The translations under genes and the position numbers were made by a program. DNA of 33,074 bases from Paracoccaceae bacterium (GTDB lineage: Bacteria; Pseudomonadota; Alphaproteobacteria; Rhodobacterales; Rhodobacteraceae), in the NCBI GenBank assembly GCA_014762635.1, contig JABURR010000021.1, forward strand, positions 1 through 33,074, read 5' to 3'. The notes under the pieces were generated by a model. That model was not told where the DNA came from. It did not search any database and saw only the letters and a program-made list of their open reading frames with translations. Positions 8,435 to 17,561 of this stretch are shown here, piece by piece; within the stretch, counting starts at the first letter, position 1; each line of letters opens with the position of its first letter.

Positions 8435-8572
8435 ATCGTCATCTTGTGGACAGGCGCACAGTTCCCTCCGGAAAAGTTGAGATTTCCCTTAGGTAACTTT
8501 CCCGGTAGGCCTTGACCTATCAGTCCAATTCCGCCCAAACTCCGCATCGTGAGGGGGCTGCTTTCACAAAGA

Positions 8573-8600
8573 ATTGCCCTTGGCAATGGGAGCCTAGAAT
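8573..8600 (+). promoter_or_regulatory. Inverted repeat and possible -10 element before aapJ
   Basis: ATTGCC (8573-8578) and GGCAAT (8582-8587) are exact inverted copies with a CTT spacer. TAGAAT at 8595-8600 is a good -10 hexamer, 38 nt before the aapJ start. The palindrome occupies the -35 position, where an operator would act. Which regulator binds, if any, is unknown. A TTGACC at 8512-8517 is an alternative -35 but has no good -10. Confidence 0.35.
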
Positions 8601-8637
8601 CCGCCGGCCTAGTGCGGAAAATCAGGAAGAGGTAAAA

Positions 8638-9651
8638 ATGAAGAAAACTCTATTTCTCGGCGCGCTGACCGTCGCTGGTTTTGCCAGCGCAGCGTCCGCC
8701 GCGACGCTTGACGACGTCAAGGCGCGCGGAAACCTGAACTGTGGCGTGACCACCGGTCTGACCGGCTTCGCCGCACCCGACGCGAACGGCGTCTGGGAAG
8801 GTTTCGACGTGGGTGTCTGCCGCGCCGTTGCTGCTGCCGTCTTCGGCGACCCGACCGCCGTCGAGTTCACCCCGACCACCGGCCAGACCCGCTTCACCGC
8901 GCTGGCCTCGGGCGAGATCGACATGCTGGCCCGGAACACCACCTGGACCTTCTCGCGCGACGTCGACCTGAAGTTCGAATTCACCGGCATCAACTACTAT
9001 GACGGTCAGGGCTTCATGGTTCCGCGCGGCCTGGGCGTGTCCTCGGCCAAGGATCTGGACGGCGCCACCGTCTGCATCCAGACCGGCACCACCACCGAGC
9101 TGAACCTCGCGGACTTCTTCCGTGCCAACAACATCAGCTACGAGCCGGTTCCGATCGAAACCAACGCCGAAGCCCAGCAGCAGTACCTGGCCGGTGCCTG
9201 CGACGTGTACACCACGGACGCTTCGGGCCTTGCCGCGACCCGCGCCACCTTCGAGAACCCGGGTGACCACGTCGTTCTACCCGAGATCATCTCGAAAGAG
9301 CCGCTCGGTCCGCTCGTTCGCCACGGCGACCATGAGTGGGGTGACATCGTGCGCTGGAGCCTCAACGCTCTGATCGCAGCCGAAGAGCTCGGCGTGACCT
9401 CGGCCAATATCGACGAGCTGGCCAAGGGCACCAACAACCCGGAAATCAACCGTCTGCTCGGCACCGAGGGCAACCTTGGCGAGATGCTGGGCCTGTCGGC
9501 TGACTGGGCGCTGAACGCCATCAAGGCTGGTGGCAACTACGGCGAACTGTTCGAGAAGAACATCGGCGAGAACACCCCGATCGGCCTCGCGCGCGGCCTG
9601 AACGCGCAGTGGAAGGACGGCGGCCTCCTCTACAGCCCGCCGTTCCGGTAA
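8638..9651 (+). CDS. aapJ: General L-amino-acid ABC transporter, periplasmic binding protein
   Basis: This 337-residue solute-binding protein belongs to family 3 (SBP_bac_3). Residues 1-21 form a signal peptide (MKKTLFLGAL...ASA) cleaved before ATLDDVKARG. The mature part has the family features LNCGVTTGLTGFAAPDANG, GFDVGVCRAVAAAVFGD and RNTTWTFSRD, with the AapJ-specific ending AQWKDGGLLYSPPFR. It captures amino acids in the periplasm and delivers them to AapQM. ATG 8638 was chosen because of the signal peptide and the GAAGAGG site before it; a longer in-frame TTG start at 8512 would place 42 unlikely residues in front. It is separated from aapQ by 132 nt with a strong hairpin, a layout that favours higher expression of the binding protein. 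Confidence 0.95.
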   Translation: MKKTLFLGALTVAGFASAASAATLDDVKARGNLNCGVTTGLTGFAAPDANGVWEGFDVGVCRAVAAAVFGDPTAVEFTPTTGQTRFTALASGEIDMLARNTTWTFSRDVDLKFEFTGINYYDGQGFMVPRGLGVSSAKDLDGATVCIQTGTTTELNLADFFRANNISYEPVPIETNAEAQQQYLAGACDVYTTDASGLAATRATFENPGDHVVLPEIISKEPLGPLVRHGDHEWGDIVRWSLNALIAAEELGVTSANIDELAKGTNNPEINRLLGTEGNLGEMLGLSADWALNAIKAGGNYGELFEKNIGENTPIGLARGLNAQWKDGGLLYSPPFR

Positions 9652-9663
9652 AACACCGAACTT

Positions 9664-9690
9664 GAAGGGCGCGGTCATACCGCGCCCTTC
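9664..9690 (+). repeat. 12-bp hairpin between aapJ and aapQ
   Basis: GAAGGGCGCGGT (9664-9675) pairs exactly with ACCGCGCCCTTC (9679-9690) around a 3-nt CAT loop, 12 nt after the aapJ stop. No T-run follows. It probably protects the 3' end of the aapJ message or partly stops transcription, as intercistronic hairpins after binding-protein genes commonly do. Confidence 0.65.
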
Positions 9691-9783
9691 GACTATTCAA
9701 GACCAAAATAATCAAAAGACCCCGGCCGCGCGGGCACCAGATCCGTCACCAAGAAAGTCCGGGGATCATGGGGAGCGTCAGTG

Positions 9784-11061
9784 ATGACGACACAAAGCGA
9801 TCCGCCGAAACAAGCTTTCCGGCTGAGCCAGTTGATCTACGACACGCGCTACAGGTCCCTGACCATTCAGACGGTCGCGATGATCCTGTTGGCCGTGGGC
9901 TTGTTCTGGCTCGTCAATAATACCGTGCAGAACCTGCAGGCCCTGGGCAAGGATTTCAATTTCGGATTCCTTGGCGAACGTGCGGGCTATGACATCAACC
10001 AGCGTCTGGTTGAGTATTCTTCGAATTCCACACACGGCCGAGCGGCTCTCGTCGGTATCCTGAACACGCTGCTGGTGGCCTTCCTGGGCTGTATCCTGGC
10101 CACGGTTCTGGGCATCATCGCCGGGGTTCTTCGGCTGTCGAACAACTGGCTGGTGGCCAAGCTCATGGCTGTCTATGTCGAGGGCTTCCGCAACGTGCCT
10201 CTGCTGCTGTGGATCATCGCGATCTTCGCGGTGATGACCGAGTCGATGCCGCAACCAAGAGAGTTCCGCGGCGAGACCCCCACCGCCAGCATGATGCTGA
10301 ACGACAGCGTGGCGGTGACAAATCGCGGCGTCTACGTCCCGCGTATCGCCTTCACGAATTCCCTAACCGGGAACGAGGCGGTCGCCTCGCGCGACGGGCT
10401 TACGCCGGTTGCTTCGGGTGGTATCGACTGGCTCCTGATCCTGGTGGTTCTGGGGGCGAGCCTGTTCGGCATCCGCGCGGTGCGTCGCTGGGCCTCGGCA
10501 CAACAGGAGGCGACGGGGATACGCCCTGTCACCTGGTACATGCAGCTAGGCTTGCTGGTGGTGCCCACCGGGATCGTGCTGCTGATCCTCGGGGCCACGG
10601 TGGTGAACCCCTATCTGAAGGGCTTCAACTTCACCGACGGCATCCACCTGCGGAACTCGCTGATCGCCCTGTGGCTCGCGCTCTCGCTCTATACCGGCGC
10701 CTTCATCGCCGAGATCGTGCGCGGCGGTATCCTTGCCATCAACAAGGGCCAGACCGAGGCTTCCTATGCGCTGGGCCTGCGCCCGGGTCGCACCATGAAC
10801 CTGGTGATCCTGCCGCAGGCGCTGCGGGTGATCATCCCGCCGCTCATCTCGCAATACCTGAACCTGACCAAGAACTCGTCGCTGGCCATCGCCGTGGGCT
10901 ACATGGACGTGCGTTCGACCCTTGGTGGGATCACGATCAACCAGACCGGGCGCGAGCTTGAGGGGATGCTGCTGCTTGGCGGTTTCTACCTTGTGCTCAG
11001 CCTCGCGATCTCGACCGTGATGAACATCTACAACTCCAGCGTCAAACTGAAGGAGCGGTAA
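9784..11061 (+). CDS. aapQ: General L-amino-acid ABC transporter, permease AapQ
   Basis: This inner-membrane permease of 425 residues is longer than ordinary polar amino-acid permeases because of a large central insert, a feature of the AapQ type. A first membrane segment lies at about 30-48 (VAMILLAVGLFWLV). The conserved permease core follows, with LNTLLVAFLGCILATVLGIIAG and the EAA loop TEASYALGLRPG...LPQALRVIIPP, which docks on AapP. ATG 9784 is preferred to GTG 9781 because GGGAG at 9771-9775 is then 8 nt away. It is followed after 1 nt by aapM, with which it forms the heterodimeric channel. Confidence 0.94.
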   Translation: MTTQSDPPKQAFRLSQLIYDTRYRSLTIQTVAMILLAVGLFWLVNNTVQNLQALGKDFNFGFLGERAGYDINQRLVEYSSNSTHGRAALVGILNTLLVAFLGCILATVLGIIAGVLRLSNNWLVAKLMAVYVEGFRNVPLLLWIIAIFAVMTESMPQPREFRGETPTASMMLNDSVAVTNRGVYVPRIAFTNSLTGNEAVASRDGLTPVASGGIDWLLILVVLGASLFGIRAVRRWASAQQEATGIRPVTWYMQLGLLVVPTGIVLLILGATVVNPYLKGFNFTDGIHLRNSLIALWLALSLYTGAFIAEIVRGGILAINKGQTEASYALGLRPGRTMNLVILPQALRVIIPPLISQYLNLTKNSSLAIAVGYMDVRSTLGGITINQTGRELEGMLLLGGFYLVLSLAISTVMNIYNSSVKLKER

Positions 11062-11062
11062 T

Positions 11063-12379
11063 ATGAGCGGTACCCATGCCCATACCGTCGCCTATGTGCG
11101 CGAGACGATGCTGCCCGAGCAGGATCCGCCGCTCACCGAAGCCGGCGCGATCAAGTGGATGCGCGAGAACCTGTTCTCGGGGTGGCTGAACAACATCCTG
11201 ACGATCCTGTCGATCTTCGTGATCTACTCGGTGCTCAGCCATATCGTGCCGTGGTTCTACAACTCCATCTGGAATGCGGGCTCGTTGAGCGAGTGCCGCG
11301 AGATCCGCGACGCCACGATCGGTTCCGACGCATCCTCGGCCTGTTTCGCGGTGATTTCGGATCGCTGGCAGCAGCTGCTGTTCGGCTTCTATGCCTCCGA
11401 GGCCTATTGGCGTCCGGTTCTGGCCCTGGTCCTGTTCCTGGTTGCCATGGGGCCGATCCTGTTCGAATCGGTGCCGCGCAAGCTGCTGTGGTACACGGCG
11501 GCCTCGCCTTTCATCCTGTTCTGGCTGCTCTGGGGCGGCTCGATCTGGGGTCCGATTGCCGTGGCCGCGGGTTTCGCTGTCGGCTGGGGCGCGTTCGTGG
11601 GCGTGAGCCTTTTTGCAGGGACGCTCTTGGCGGTCATTGCCGCAATCCTCGTGCCGATCCTCTACTGGATGTTTCTGGCCGGGCCGATCGCAGGCGGTCT
11701 GCATTCGATCATTCCGATCGGGATCACCTTCATCGAATCCGATGATTTCGGTGGCTTCATGCTGTCGTTCATCATCGGCATCTCGGGGATCATCCTGTCG
11801 CTGCCGCTGGGCATTCTTCTGGCGCTGGGGCGCCAGTCGGACATGTTCATCATCAACAAGGTGTCGGTGGCCTTCATCGAGGTGATTCGTGGCGTTCCGC
11901 TGATCGTGTGGCTCTTCACCGCCTCGCTGCTGTTGAACTACTTCCTGCCGCCGGGCACCAACTTCGACCTGATGCTGCGCGTCATCATCATGGTCACGCT
12001 CTTCTCGGCGGCCTACATCGCCGAGGTGGTGCGGGGCGGCCTCGCGGCGCTTCCCAAGGGCCAGTACGAGGCGGCCGATGCGCTGGGCCTCGACTATTGG
12101 AAATCGATGCGGCTCATCGTCCTGCCGCAGGCCCTGAAGATCTCGATCCCGGGGATCGTGAACACCTTCATCGGCCTGTTCAAGGATACCACCCTGGTGG
12201 TGTTCATCGGTCTGCTCGACCCGATCGGTCTGTCCGGTGCGATCCGCGCCTCGACCGACTGGAACGGCATCTACTGGGAACTCTTCGTCTTTATCGGCCT
12301 GCTTTTCTTCGTCTGCTGTTTCAGCATGGGCCAGTATTCCATCTTCCTGGAGCGCAAGCTCCGGCGTGAACACCGTTAA
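11063..12379 (+). CDS. aapM: General L-amino-acid ABC transporter, permease AapM
   Basis: This permease of 438 residues is the partner of AapQ. It starts 1 nt after the aapQ stop, with AAGGAG lying inside the end of aapQ, so translation is likely coupled. Several N-terminal membrane segments precede the permease core ([28 protein letters not shown]). The EAA loop is [30 protein letters not shown], and a following [12 protein letters not shown] element matches the family. The AapM type also carries extra N-terminal helices compared with short polar amino-acid permeases. It is followed by aapP after 10 nt. Confidence 0.94.
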   Translation: MSGTHAHTVAYVRETMLPEQDPPLTEAGAIKWMRENLFSGWLNNILTILSIFVIYSVLSHIVPWFYNSIWNAGSLSECREIRDATIGSDASSACFAVISDRWQQLLFGFYASEAYWRPVLALVLFLVAMGPILFESVPRKLLWYTAASPFILFWLLWGGSIWGPIAVAAGFAVGWGAFVGVSLFAGTLLAVIAAILVPILYWMFLAGPIAGGLHSIIPIGITFIESDDFGGFMLSFIIGISGIILSLPLGILLALGRQSDMFIINKVSVAFIEVIRGVPLIVWLFTASLLLNYFLPPGTNFDLMLRVIIMVTLFSAAYIAEVVRGGLAALPKGQYEAADALGLDYWKSMRLIVLPQALKISIPGIVNTFIGLFKDTTLVVFIGLLDPIGLSGAIRASTDWNGIYWELFVFIGLLFFVCCFSMGQYSIFLERKLRREHR

Positions 12380-12389
12380 GGAGACACAC

Positions 12390-13181
12390 ATGTCAGAGCT
12401 TGCAACAGACCGCCAAATCGACCGCAGCCACATGCAGGTCTCGGACGAGGTCGCGATCCAGATCACCGGCATGAACAAGTGGTATGGGTCGTTCCACGTC
12501 CTGCGCGACATCAACCTGACCGTGAACCGGGGGGAGCGGATCGTGATCTGCGGACCTTCGGGTTCGGGCAAGTCCACCCTGATCCGCTGCATTAACCGGC
12601 TGGAGGAACACCAGCAGGGGCAGATCATCGTGGACGGGACCGAACTGTCGTCGGACCTCAAGAACATCGACAAGATCCGGTCCGAGGTCGGGATGGTGTT
12701 CCAGCACTTCAACCTGTTCCCGCATCTCACCATCCTCGAGAACTGCACGCTGGCCCCGATCTGGGTGCGCAAGACGCCCAAGAAAGAGGCCGAGGAAATC
12801 GCGATGCATTACCTCGAGAAGGTGAAGATCCCCGAACAGGCCCTCAAGTACCCGGGCCAACTGTCGGGCGGCCAGCAGCAGCGTGTGGCGATTGCCCGCT
12901 CGCTCTGCATGAAGCCGCGGATCATGCTGTTCGACGAACCAACCTCGGCGCTTGACCCCGAGATGATCAAGGAAGTGCTCGACACCATGATCGAGCTGGC
13001 CGAAGAGGGCATGACCATGCTCTGCGTGACCCACGAGATGGGCTTCGCGCAGGCGGTGGCGAACCGGGTCATCTTCATGGATCAAGGCCAGATCGTCGAA
13101 CAGAACGAACCGAAAGAGTTCTTCAACAATCCGCAGTCCGACCGGACCAAGCTGTTCCTCAGCCAGATCCTTGGACACTGA
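12390..13181 (+). CDS. aapP: General L-amino-acid ABC transporter, ATP-binding protein
   Basis: This 263-residue ABC ATPase energises AapQM. Walker A is GPSGSGKST (55-63), the Q-loop glutamine is Q105, the signature is LSGGQ (158-162), Walker B is IMLFDEP (178-184) and the H-loop histidine is H215. The N-terminal 20 residues precede the usual domain start. ATG 12390 has AAGGAG 8 nt upstream; in-frame upstream codons overlap aapM and are rejected. It ends the aapJQMP operon and is followed by a bidirectional terminator. Confidence 0.95.
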   Translation: MSELATDRQIDRSHMQVSDEVAIQITGMNKWYGSFHVLRDINLTVNRGERIVICGPSGSGKSTLIRCINRLEEHQQGQIIVDGTELSSDLKNIDKIRSEVGMVFQHFNLFPHLTILENCTLAPIWVRKTPKKEAEEIAMHYLEKVKIPEQALKYPGQLSGGQQQRVAIARSLCMKPRIMLFDEPTSALDPEMIKEVLDTMIELAEEGMTMLCVTHEMGFAQAVANRVIFMDQGQIVEQNEPKEFFNNPQSDRTKLFLSQILGH

Positions 13182-13202
13182 GCGGAAGGCAAAACTTTCA
13201 GG

Positions 13203-13228
13203 AACGCCCCGGCAATGCCGGGGCGTTT
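13203..13228. terminator. Bidirectional terminator between aapP and the SixA-like gene
   Basis: AACGCCCCGGC (13203-13213) and GCCGGGGCGTT (13217-13227) form an 11-bp stem with an AAT loop. The ends carry TTTCG on one strand and TTCCTG on the other. It lies between two genes that converge (aapP and the minus-strand gene ending at 13235), so it can serve both, though T-runs are short. Confidence 0.7.
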
Positions 13229-13234
13229 CGCGTT

Positions 13235-13738
13235 TCAGGGCTGCAATTCGCGCGGCGTGGTGAAGTCGATGATCTCGCCCTGTCCCCAATCGAGTTTCGA
13301 CCAGTCCGGGATATCGAACTCCAGAACTGTCGTCGCCGCCGTCGGGTATTTCTGGAACCGCGCCGTGTTGAGCGGCTGGCGTGCCAGCGCCGCGGCGGCC
13401 AGCCCACAGCCCGGGTTGTGGGCGATGAGCATCACTGTGCTCCCGGTGGCCGAGTGCAGTGCCGACAGGATCTGTTCCGGCGCGGCGAGATAGAGATCCT
13501 GAAGGAACTGCGCCTCGGGCCGGGTCGGCAGTTCGGCGGCGATCAACTCCCACGTCTCGCGCGTGCGCGCGGCTGCCGAGCAGAGGACCAGATCTGGCAG
13601 ATAGCCCTTCTCGGCCAGCCAGGCGCCGATCCGTGCCGCACCCTCGCGGCCACGTGCGTTGAGGGTCCGGTCTATGTCCTCCAACAAAGGATCGTCCCAG
13701 TCCGACTTGGCGTGGCGGGTCAGGATCAGTCGTATCAT
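13235..13738 (-). CDS. SixA-like histidine phosphatase
   Basis: This 167-residue member of the histidine phosphatase (phosphoglycerate mutase-like) superfamily begins MIRLILTRHAKSDWDD. R8-H9 form the RHx motif whose histidine is phosphorylated in catalysis, and IAHNPG holds the second catalytic His at 107. An arginine pair at 58 and 60 (AARTRET) fits the family phosphate pocket. Small single-domain proteins of this kind resemble SixA, which dephosphorylates phosphohistidine proteins, but the substrate here is unknown. ATG 13738 lies within the ATGA overlap with the upstream Fe-S gene. The gene is last in a three-gene minus-strand set. Confidence 0.85.
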   Translation of the reverse strand: MIRLILTRHAKSDWDDPLLEDIDRTLNARGREGAARIGAWLAEKGYLPDLVLCSAAARTRETWELIAAELPTRPEAQFLQDLYLAAPEQILSALHSATGSTVMLIAHNPGCGLAAAALARQPLNTARFQKYPTAATTVLEFDIPDWSKLDWGQGEIIDFTTPRELQP

Positions 13739-14385
13739 GGGTGAAACGCCTTCATGTGGTGGGCCGATTGCGTGGGCAGGCGACCGTAGGCTTGCGATAC
13801 GGGGCAGGCCCGACGCACGGCGCAGCCGTTTGAGAGGCAGTCCGAGCCGTCCGCAGTATCCAGAAACGCATGGCAGACGTCCAGATCGTAGCCCTCTGTG
13901 CCCAACGCCCCGACGGGACAGGCAGACAGGCACGGACGGTCGACGCAGGTGTTGCAGGGGTTCGGTGCGGGCGACGGCAGGTCGAACCGTTCCTTGAACG
14001 CAAGCGCCCCGCGGTAGGACACCATTAGCCCCGCCCGGTCATGCACCAGCAGCGAGACCGGAGATTGCCAGCACTGCCCTGAACCCAGCGCCCAGCGGAT
14101 GAACGGATGGTAGGGCGGCCCGCCGAAGGGAAAGAGCGACTCGGCTCCCAACGCAAGGGCCAGCGCACCGATGACCCGCCCGGACCAGCGATCCACCGGA
14201 TCGGGCGCGCCGTCATGAAACTCGGGTTCCGCCGTCACATGCGCCCAGAACCCCGGCTCATGAGGGCCGAGAAGAACCAGCGTCCCGGTCCCGGCAGGCG
14301 CGTGATCCTCGGGGCCGGGGTGCAATGCGCCGAACACATCGAGCCGATGCGCGCGTGCGGAACGGGCAACCCCCTCCAGCGTCAT
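13735..14385 (-). CDS. Two-cluster iron-sulfur protein (ferredoxin-like), function unknown
   Basis: This 216-residue protein has eight cysteines in its C-terminal third. C144, C147, C152 and C156-P form one 4Fe-4S pattern (CxxCx4CxxxCP). C171, C183, C188 and C194-P can form a second one. The spacing recalls the ferredoxin part of epoxyqueuosine reductase (QueG), yet the cobalamin-binding catalytic domain of QueG is not evident in the first 140 residues. Those contain GFWAHVTAEPEFHDG and SLFPFGGPPYHPF and match no family I can name. It overlaps the hydroxylase gene upstream and the SixA-like gene downstream by 4 nt each. A redox partner for the upstream diiron hydroxylase is an attractive inference, but nothing shows it directly. 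Confidence 0.75.
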   Translation of the reverse strand: MTLEGVARSARAHRLDVFGALHPGPEDHAPAGTGTLVLLGPHEPGFWAHVTAEPEFHDGAPDPVDRWSGRVIGALALALGAESLFPFGGPPYHPFIRWALGSGQCWQSPVSLLVHDRAGLMVSYRGALAFKERFDLPSPAPNPCNTCVDRPCLSACPVGALGTEGYDLDVCHAFLDTADGSDCLSNGCAVRRACPVSQAYGRLPTQSAHHMKAFHP

Positions 14386-15176
14386 TCGCGACGGAAGGGC
14401 AGGGCGAGGCTCCAGCCAAGCCGAACGGGGCGGTCGTCCTGCCAGTGCAGCCCGATAGTCATCGCGTCGTGACCCTTGCCCGGTTGGGCAATGTAGGTCC
14501 CGAAAAGGCGGTCCCAGATCGACAGGGCGAAGCCGTAGTTGGAATCATGTTCGCCCCGCAGGGCCGAGTGATGAACCCGATGCATGTCGGGCGTCACCAA
14601 CAGCAACCGGATCAGCGCATCTGCGCGTCTGCCGAGTCGGATGTTGGAATGGTTGAACAGCGCCGTCCCGTTCAGGACGATCTCGAAGAGGACCACCGCG
14701 AACGCCGAGGGGCCGAGCAGATAAACAAGCCCGATCTTGAGCAGCATCGACAAGGCAATCTCGACCGGGTGAAACCGGATTGCCGTGGTGACGTCGAAAT
14801 CCACATCCGCATGGTGAACACGGTGCAGACGCCACAGAAACAGCACCTTGTGGGTGATGAGGTGCTGCGCCCAGATCGCAAGATCAAGAACCAGGATGGC
14901 AAGCAGCACTTCGAGCCACGCCGGCCACTCGGTCGCGTTGAGAAGACCCCAGCCTTGATGGCCCGCGTCCTGAGCGGCACCGACGGCCAGAAGCGGCAGC
15001 GCAAACGCCATGAGCCGCAAGGTTACAGCGTCGATGATCGAAATCGCCCAGTTCGTCAGCCATCGCTTTTCGCGGGGGCGATTGCGGACGCGCCTCGGTG
15101 CAACTGCCTCCCATACGGCGAACAGGAGAAACAGCCCAAGGAAAACAGACAAACGGATAAGGCCTTCGTCTTGCAT
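14382..15176 (-). CDS. Sterol desaturase/fatty acid hydroxylase-family membrane diiron protein
   Basis: This 264-residue integral membrane protein has the histidine boxes of the fatty acid hydroxylase superfamily: H105LITH109, H118RVHH122 and H199RVHH203, with extra histidines at 136 and 176. These bind two irons on the cytoplasmic side. Membrane segments lie at about 6-24, 45-65, 85-103 and 140-168. Members hydroxylate or desaturate sterols, carotenoids, fatty acids or ornithine lipids; the substrate is not readable here. The start at ATG 15176 lies 50 nt after argB on the same strand, so it may be transcribed with argB. It is translationally coupled to the Fe-S gene (ATGA). Confidence 0.88.
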   Translation of the reverse strand: MQDEGLIRLSVFLGLFLLFAVWEAVAPRRVRNRPREKRWLTNWAISIIDAVTLRLMAFALPLLAVGAAQDAGHQGWGLLNATEWPAWLEVLLAILVLDLAIWAQHLITHKVLFLWRLHRVHHADVDFDVTTAIRFHPVEIALSMLLKIGLVYLLGPSAFAVVLFEIVLNGTALFNHSNIRLGRRADALIRLLLVTPDMHRVHHSALRGEHDSNYGFALSIWDRLFGTYIAQPGKGHDAMTIGLHWQDDRPVRLGWSLALPFRRE

Positions 15177-15226
15177 GGCGTGAGCCTAGTCGGAAAACTT
15201 CGGCTCGGAAAGCCTCGCGCTGCGGG

Positions 15227-16090
15227 TCACAGCGCGCGGATCAACGAGCCCGCGCCATGCTCGGTATAAAGCTCCAGCAGGCAGGCGTTGGGCGCGCGCC
15301 CATCCAAGATCACCACCGCGCGCACCCCGCCTTCCAGAGCCGTCAGCGCGGTCTCGGTCTTGGGGATCATGCCACCGGCGATCACGCCCTTCTCGATCAA
15401 CTCGCGGATCTGTGCCGTGGTGAGCGCGGTCAGCAGGTCGCCGTTCTCGTCCTTCACCCCGGCCACGTCGGTCAGCAGCAATAGACGGTCCGCCTTCAGC
15501 GCCGCGGCAATCGCACCCGCAGCGGTGTCGCCATTCAGGTTGTAGGTCTCGCCATTGCGGCCCGCCCCGATGGGGGCGATTACCGGGATGATCTCGGCCT
15601 TGTGAAGGTCGCGCAGGAATTCCACGTTCAGGTCTGCCGGACGCCCGACGAAACCCAGTTCCGGGTCGTCCTGGTCACAGACGATCATGTTGGCGTCCTT
15701 ACCCGAGAGGCCGATGGCGCGTCCGCCCTGGCCGTTGATCGCTTGGACGATGGCCTTGTTGACGCTGCCCGCCAGCACCATTTCGACCACCTCGACCGTG
15801 GCCGCGTCGGTCACGCGTTTGCCGCGCACGAAGTCCGACTTGATATCCAGCCGCTTGAGCAGGTCGTTGATCTGCGGCCCGCCGCCATGGACGATCACCG
15901 GGTTCACGCCCACCTGCTGCATCAGCACGATGTCGCGGGCAAAGCTTTCCAGCGCCTCCTGGCTGCCCATGGCATGGCCGCCCAGCTTGATGACAACGGT
16001 CGCGCCATCATAGCGCTGCAGGTAGGGGACTGCCTGCGAGAGGGTGCGGGCAGTGGCGATCCAGTCGCGATTCATGTCTTGCTTCTTCAT
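15227..16090 (-). CDS. argB: Acetylglutamate kinase
   Basis: This 287-residue amino acid kinase phosphorylates N-acetylglutamate, the second step of arginine synthesis. KLGGHAMG near residue 35 is the phosphate-binding loop; VHGGGPQI and [11 protein letters not shown] form the substrate site; [13 protein letters not shown] ends the protein. The N-terminal helix ([19 protein letters not shown]) is the one found in hexameric, arginine-inhibited kinases and absent from the E. coli enzyme, so feedback inhibition by arginine is likely. ATG 16090 (MKKQDMNRD) is chosen with AAGGA 9 nt upstream; the in-frame ATG five codons later (MNRDW) is an alternative. It follows engB by 68 nt. Confidence 0.95.
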   Translation of the reverse strand: MKKQDMNRDWIATARTLSQAVPYLQRYDGATVVIKLGGHAMGSQEALESFARDIVLMQQVGVNPVIVHGGGPQINDLLKRLDIKSDFVRGKRVTDAATVEVVEMVLAGSVNKAIVQAINGQGGRAIGLSGKDANMIVCDQDDPELGFVGRPADLNVEFLRDLHKAEIIPVIAPIGAGRNGETYNLNGDTAAGAIAAALKADRLLLLTDVAGVKDENGDLLTALTTAQIRELIEKGVIAGGMIPKTETALTALEGGVRAVVILDGRAPNACLLELYTEHGAGSLIRAL

Positions 16091-16158
16091 GGCTGAAATC
16101 CTTGGACGCGCCCGTGTTAAGGCCAAGTCCCGGCGTTCTCAAGCCAAATGGCTGCCCG

Positions 16159-16815
16159 TCACTCCAGCGTCGCGATGATCGCGCGCAGGGTTTCGATCCC
16201 GTCGCCCTTTTCCGAAGAGGTCAGGATGATCTCGGGGTAGGCAGCCGGGTGCTTGGAAAGCGCCTGCCGAACCTGCGCCAGGACCTTCTCGCGCTCCTTG
16301 CCCTTCACCTTGTCGGCCTTGGTCAGAACCACTTGGAAGGTGACCGCCGCCCGATCTAGCAAGTCGAGGATTTCCTCGTCCACCTTCTTTACCCCGTGCC
16401 GCGCGTCGATCAGCACGAAGGCCCGGCGCAGGGTCTGGCGGCCCTGCAGGTAGTTCTTGAGGAGCCGCTGCCATTTCTCGACCACCGCAAGCGGCGCGTT
16501 AGCATAGCCATAGCCCGGCAGGTCCACCAGGTAATGGCTCTCACCGGCGGTGAAATAGTTGATCTCCTGCGTGCGGCCCGGCGTGTTCGAGGCGCGCGCC
16601 AGCCCCTTGCGGCCGGTAAGCGCGTTGATCAGGCTCGACTTGCCCACGTTCGAGCGGCCCGCGAAACAGACTTCGAGCCGGTCGGCGGGGGGCAACCCGT
16701 CCATGGCAACCACGCCCTTGACGAAGTCCACCGGCCCGGCAAACAGCAGCCGCCCGGCCTCACGCGCGGCGTGGTCGGGGTCTTCCGCCAGGGGGAAGGG
16801 AAGGGGAAGGCTCAT
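16159..16815 (-). CDS. engB: Ribosome biogenesis GTP-binding protein YihA/YsxC/EngB
   Basis: This 218-residue TRAFAC GTPase is needed for assembly of the large ribosomal subunit. G1 is GRSNVGKS (53-60), the G2 region is the [12 protein letters not shown] segment, G3 is DLPGYG (98-103) and G4 is TKAD (165-168). The length fits the family. Its ATG overlaps the MOSC stop by 4 nt. In this neighbourhood yidC, the MOSC gene, engB and argB run in one direction with overlaps or short gaps, so one transcript is likely. Confidence 0.96.
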   Translation of the reverse strand: MSLPLPFPLAEDPDHAAREAGRLLFAGPVDFVKGVVAMDGLPPADRLEVCFAGRSNVGKSSLINALTGRKGLARASNTPGRTQEINYFTAGESHYLVDLPGYGYANAPLAVVEKWQRLLKNYLQGRQTLRRAFVLIDARHGVKKVDEEILDLLDRAAVTFQVVLTKADKVKGKEREKVLAQVRQALSKHPAAYPEIILTSSEKGDGIETLRAIIATLE

Positions 16816-17561
16816 TGCACCAGCTCCACCGGGTCGCCAAGCGCGACCGTTCCATTTGTATCCGCCACCATATAGACGCCGAAATCCCGATGCCCCCAAC
16901 CGTTTTCCAGCGCACCCAGCGTATCGGCGTCGCGGCGCCCCGTCTCGGGGTTTGCCGTGGTGGCAAGGCAGCGCTTGATCCGCTCCTCTACCCGGAACTC
17001 CACCGCGCCGATGCGGATGCGCCGCCCGATCCATTCGAACTCTTCCCAAGGGCCGAGCCCATCGACGCCGAAATTGCCGCGGAAGCGTAGCGGCGACAGC
17101 GATTGACCCAGTCGTTGCTCCAGCGCACGGAGGGAGGAGAGATTCAGCAGGCTGATCGAAGGGAAGTCCGTGTCCGTCATCCCTCGCCCGGGCACCCGGA
17201 CCACGCGGGTGGAAGCAGCGCGGTTTTCGGCCATCAGGGGCGCTGCCCAGTCGATCAGCGCCGCAGGCTCGCGGTCGGGTGCGACGGTGACCGGTTCGAG
17301 GTCGGGATGGGATAGCGTCAGGGCGCCACTTGCTTCGTCAAGCGTGGCGTCGATCGCCATCAGCCCAGGCGCCTTGGCCCCGCGCGAGAAATTGGCGCAG
17401 GGCGCCCAGGTGGTTCCGTCGATCTCAGCCGATTCATGCGCCACGGCCCAAGCACGATCCCAGGGCAGGGTCGCGCCCGCTGTCACCTCGATCCGATCCA
17501 GCGCCTCCCGGCCATGGGATTTGACCGGGTAGCGCCAGATATGGGCGAGCCGCCCCGTCAC
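16812..17561 (-). CDS. MOSC domain protein with N-terminal beta-barrel domain
   Basis: This 249-residue protein begins in a MOSC N-terminal barrel ([17 protein letters not shown]) and has the MOSC core from about residue 120 on, ending in GDPVELVQ. The conserved cysteine is C198 in [18 protein letters not shown]. This is the residue expected to carry the transferred sulfur or ligate molybdenum cofactor in mARC- and YcbX/YiiM-like proteins. A role in detoxifying N-hydroxylated bases or in sulfur carrier chemistry is family-level inference. The start is GTG 17561 inside a GTGA overlap with yidC; no better start is visible. It overlaps engB by ATGA. Confidence 0.88.
   Translation of the reverse strand: MTGRLAHIWRYPVKSHGREALDRIEVTAGATLPWDRAWAVAHESAEIDGTTWAPCANFSRGAKAPGLMAIDATLDEASGALTLSHPDLEPVTVAPDREPAALIDWAAPLMAENRAASTRVVRVPGRGMTDTDFPSISLLNLSSLRALEQRLGQSLSPLRFRGNFGVDGLGPWEEFEWIGRRIRIGAVEFRVEERIKRCLATTANPETGRRDADTLGALENGWGHRDFGVYMVADTNGTVALGDPVELVQ

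Noticed and set aside
8581-8594. Possible sigma-54 promoter before aapJ
   Set aside because: GG and GC are 8 nt apart instead of the needed 10, and the rest of the consensus is absent.
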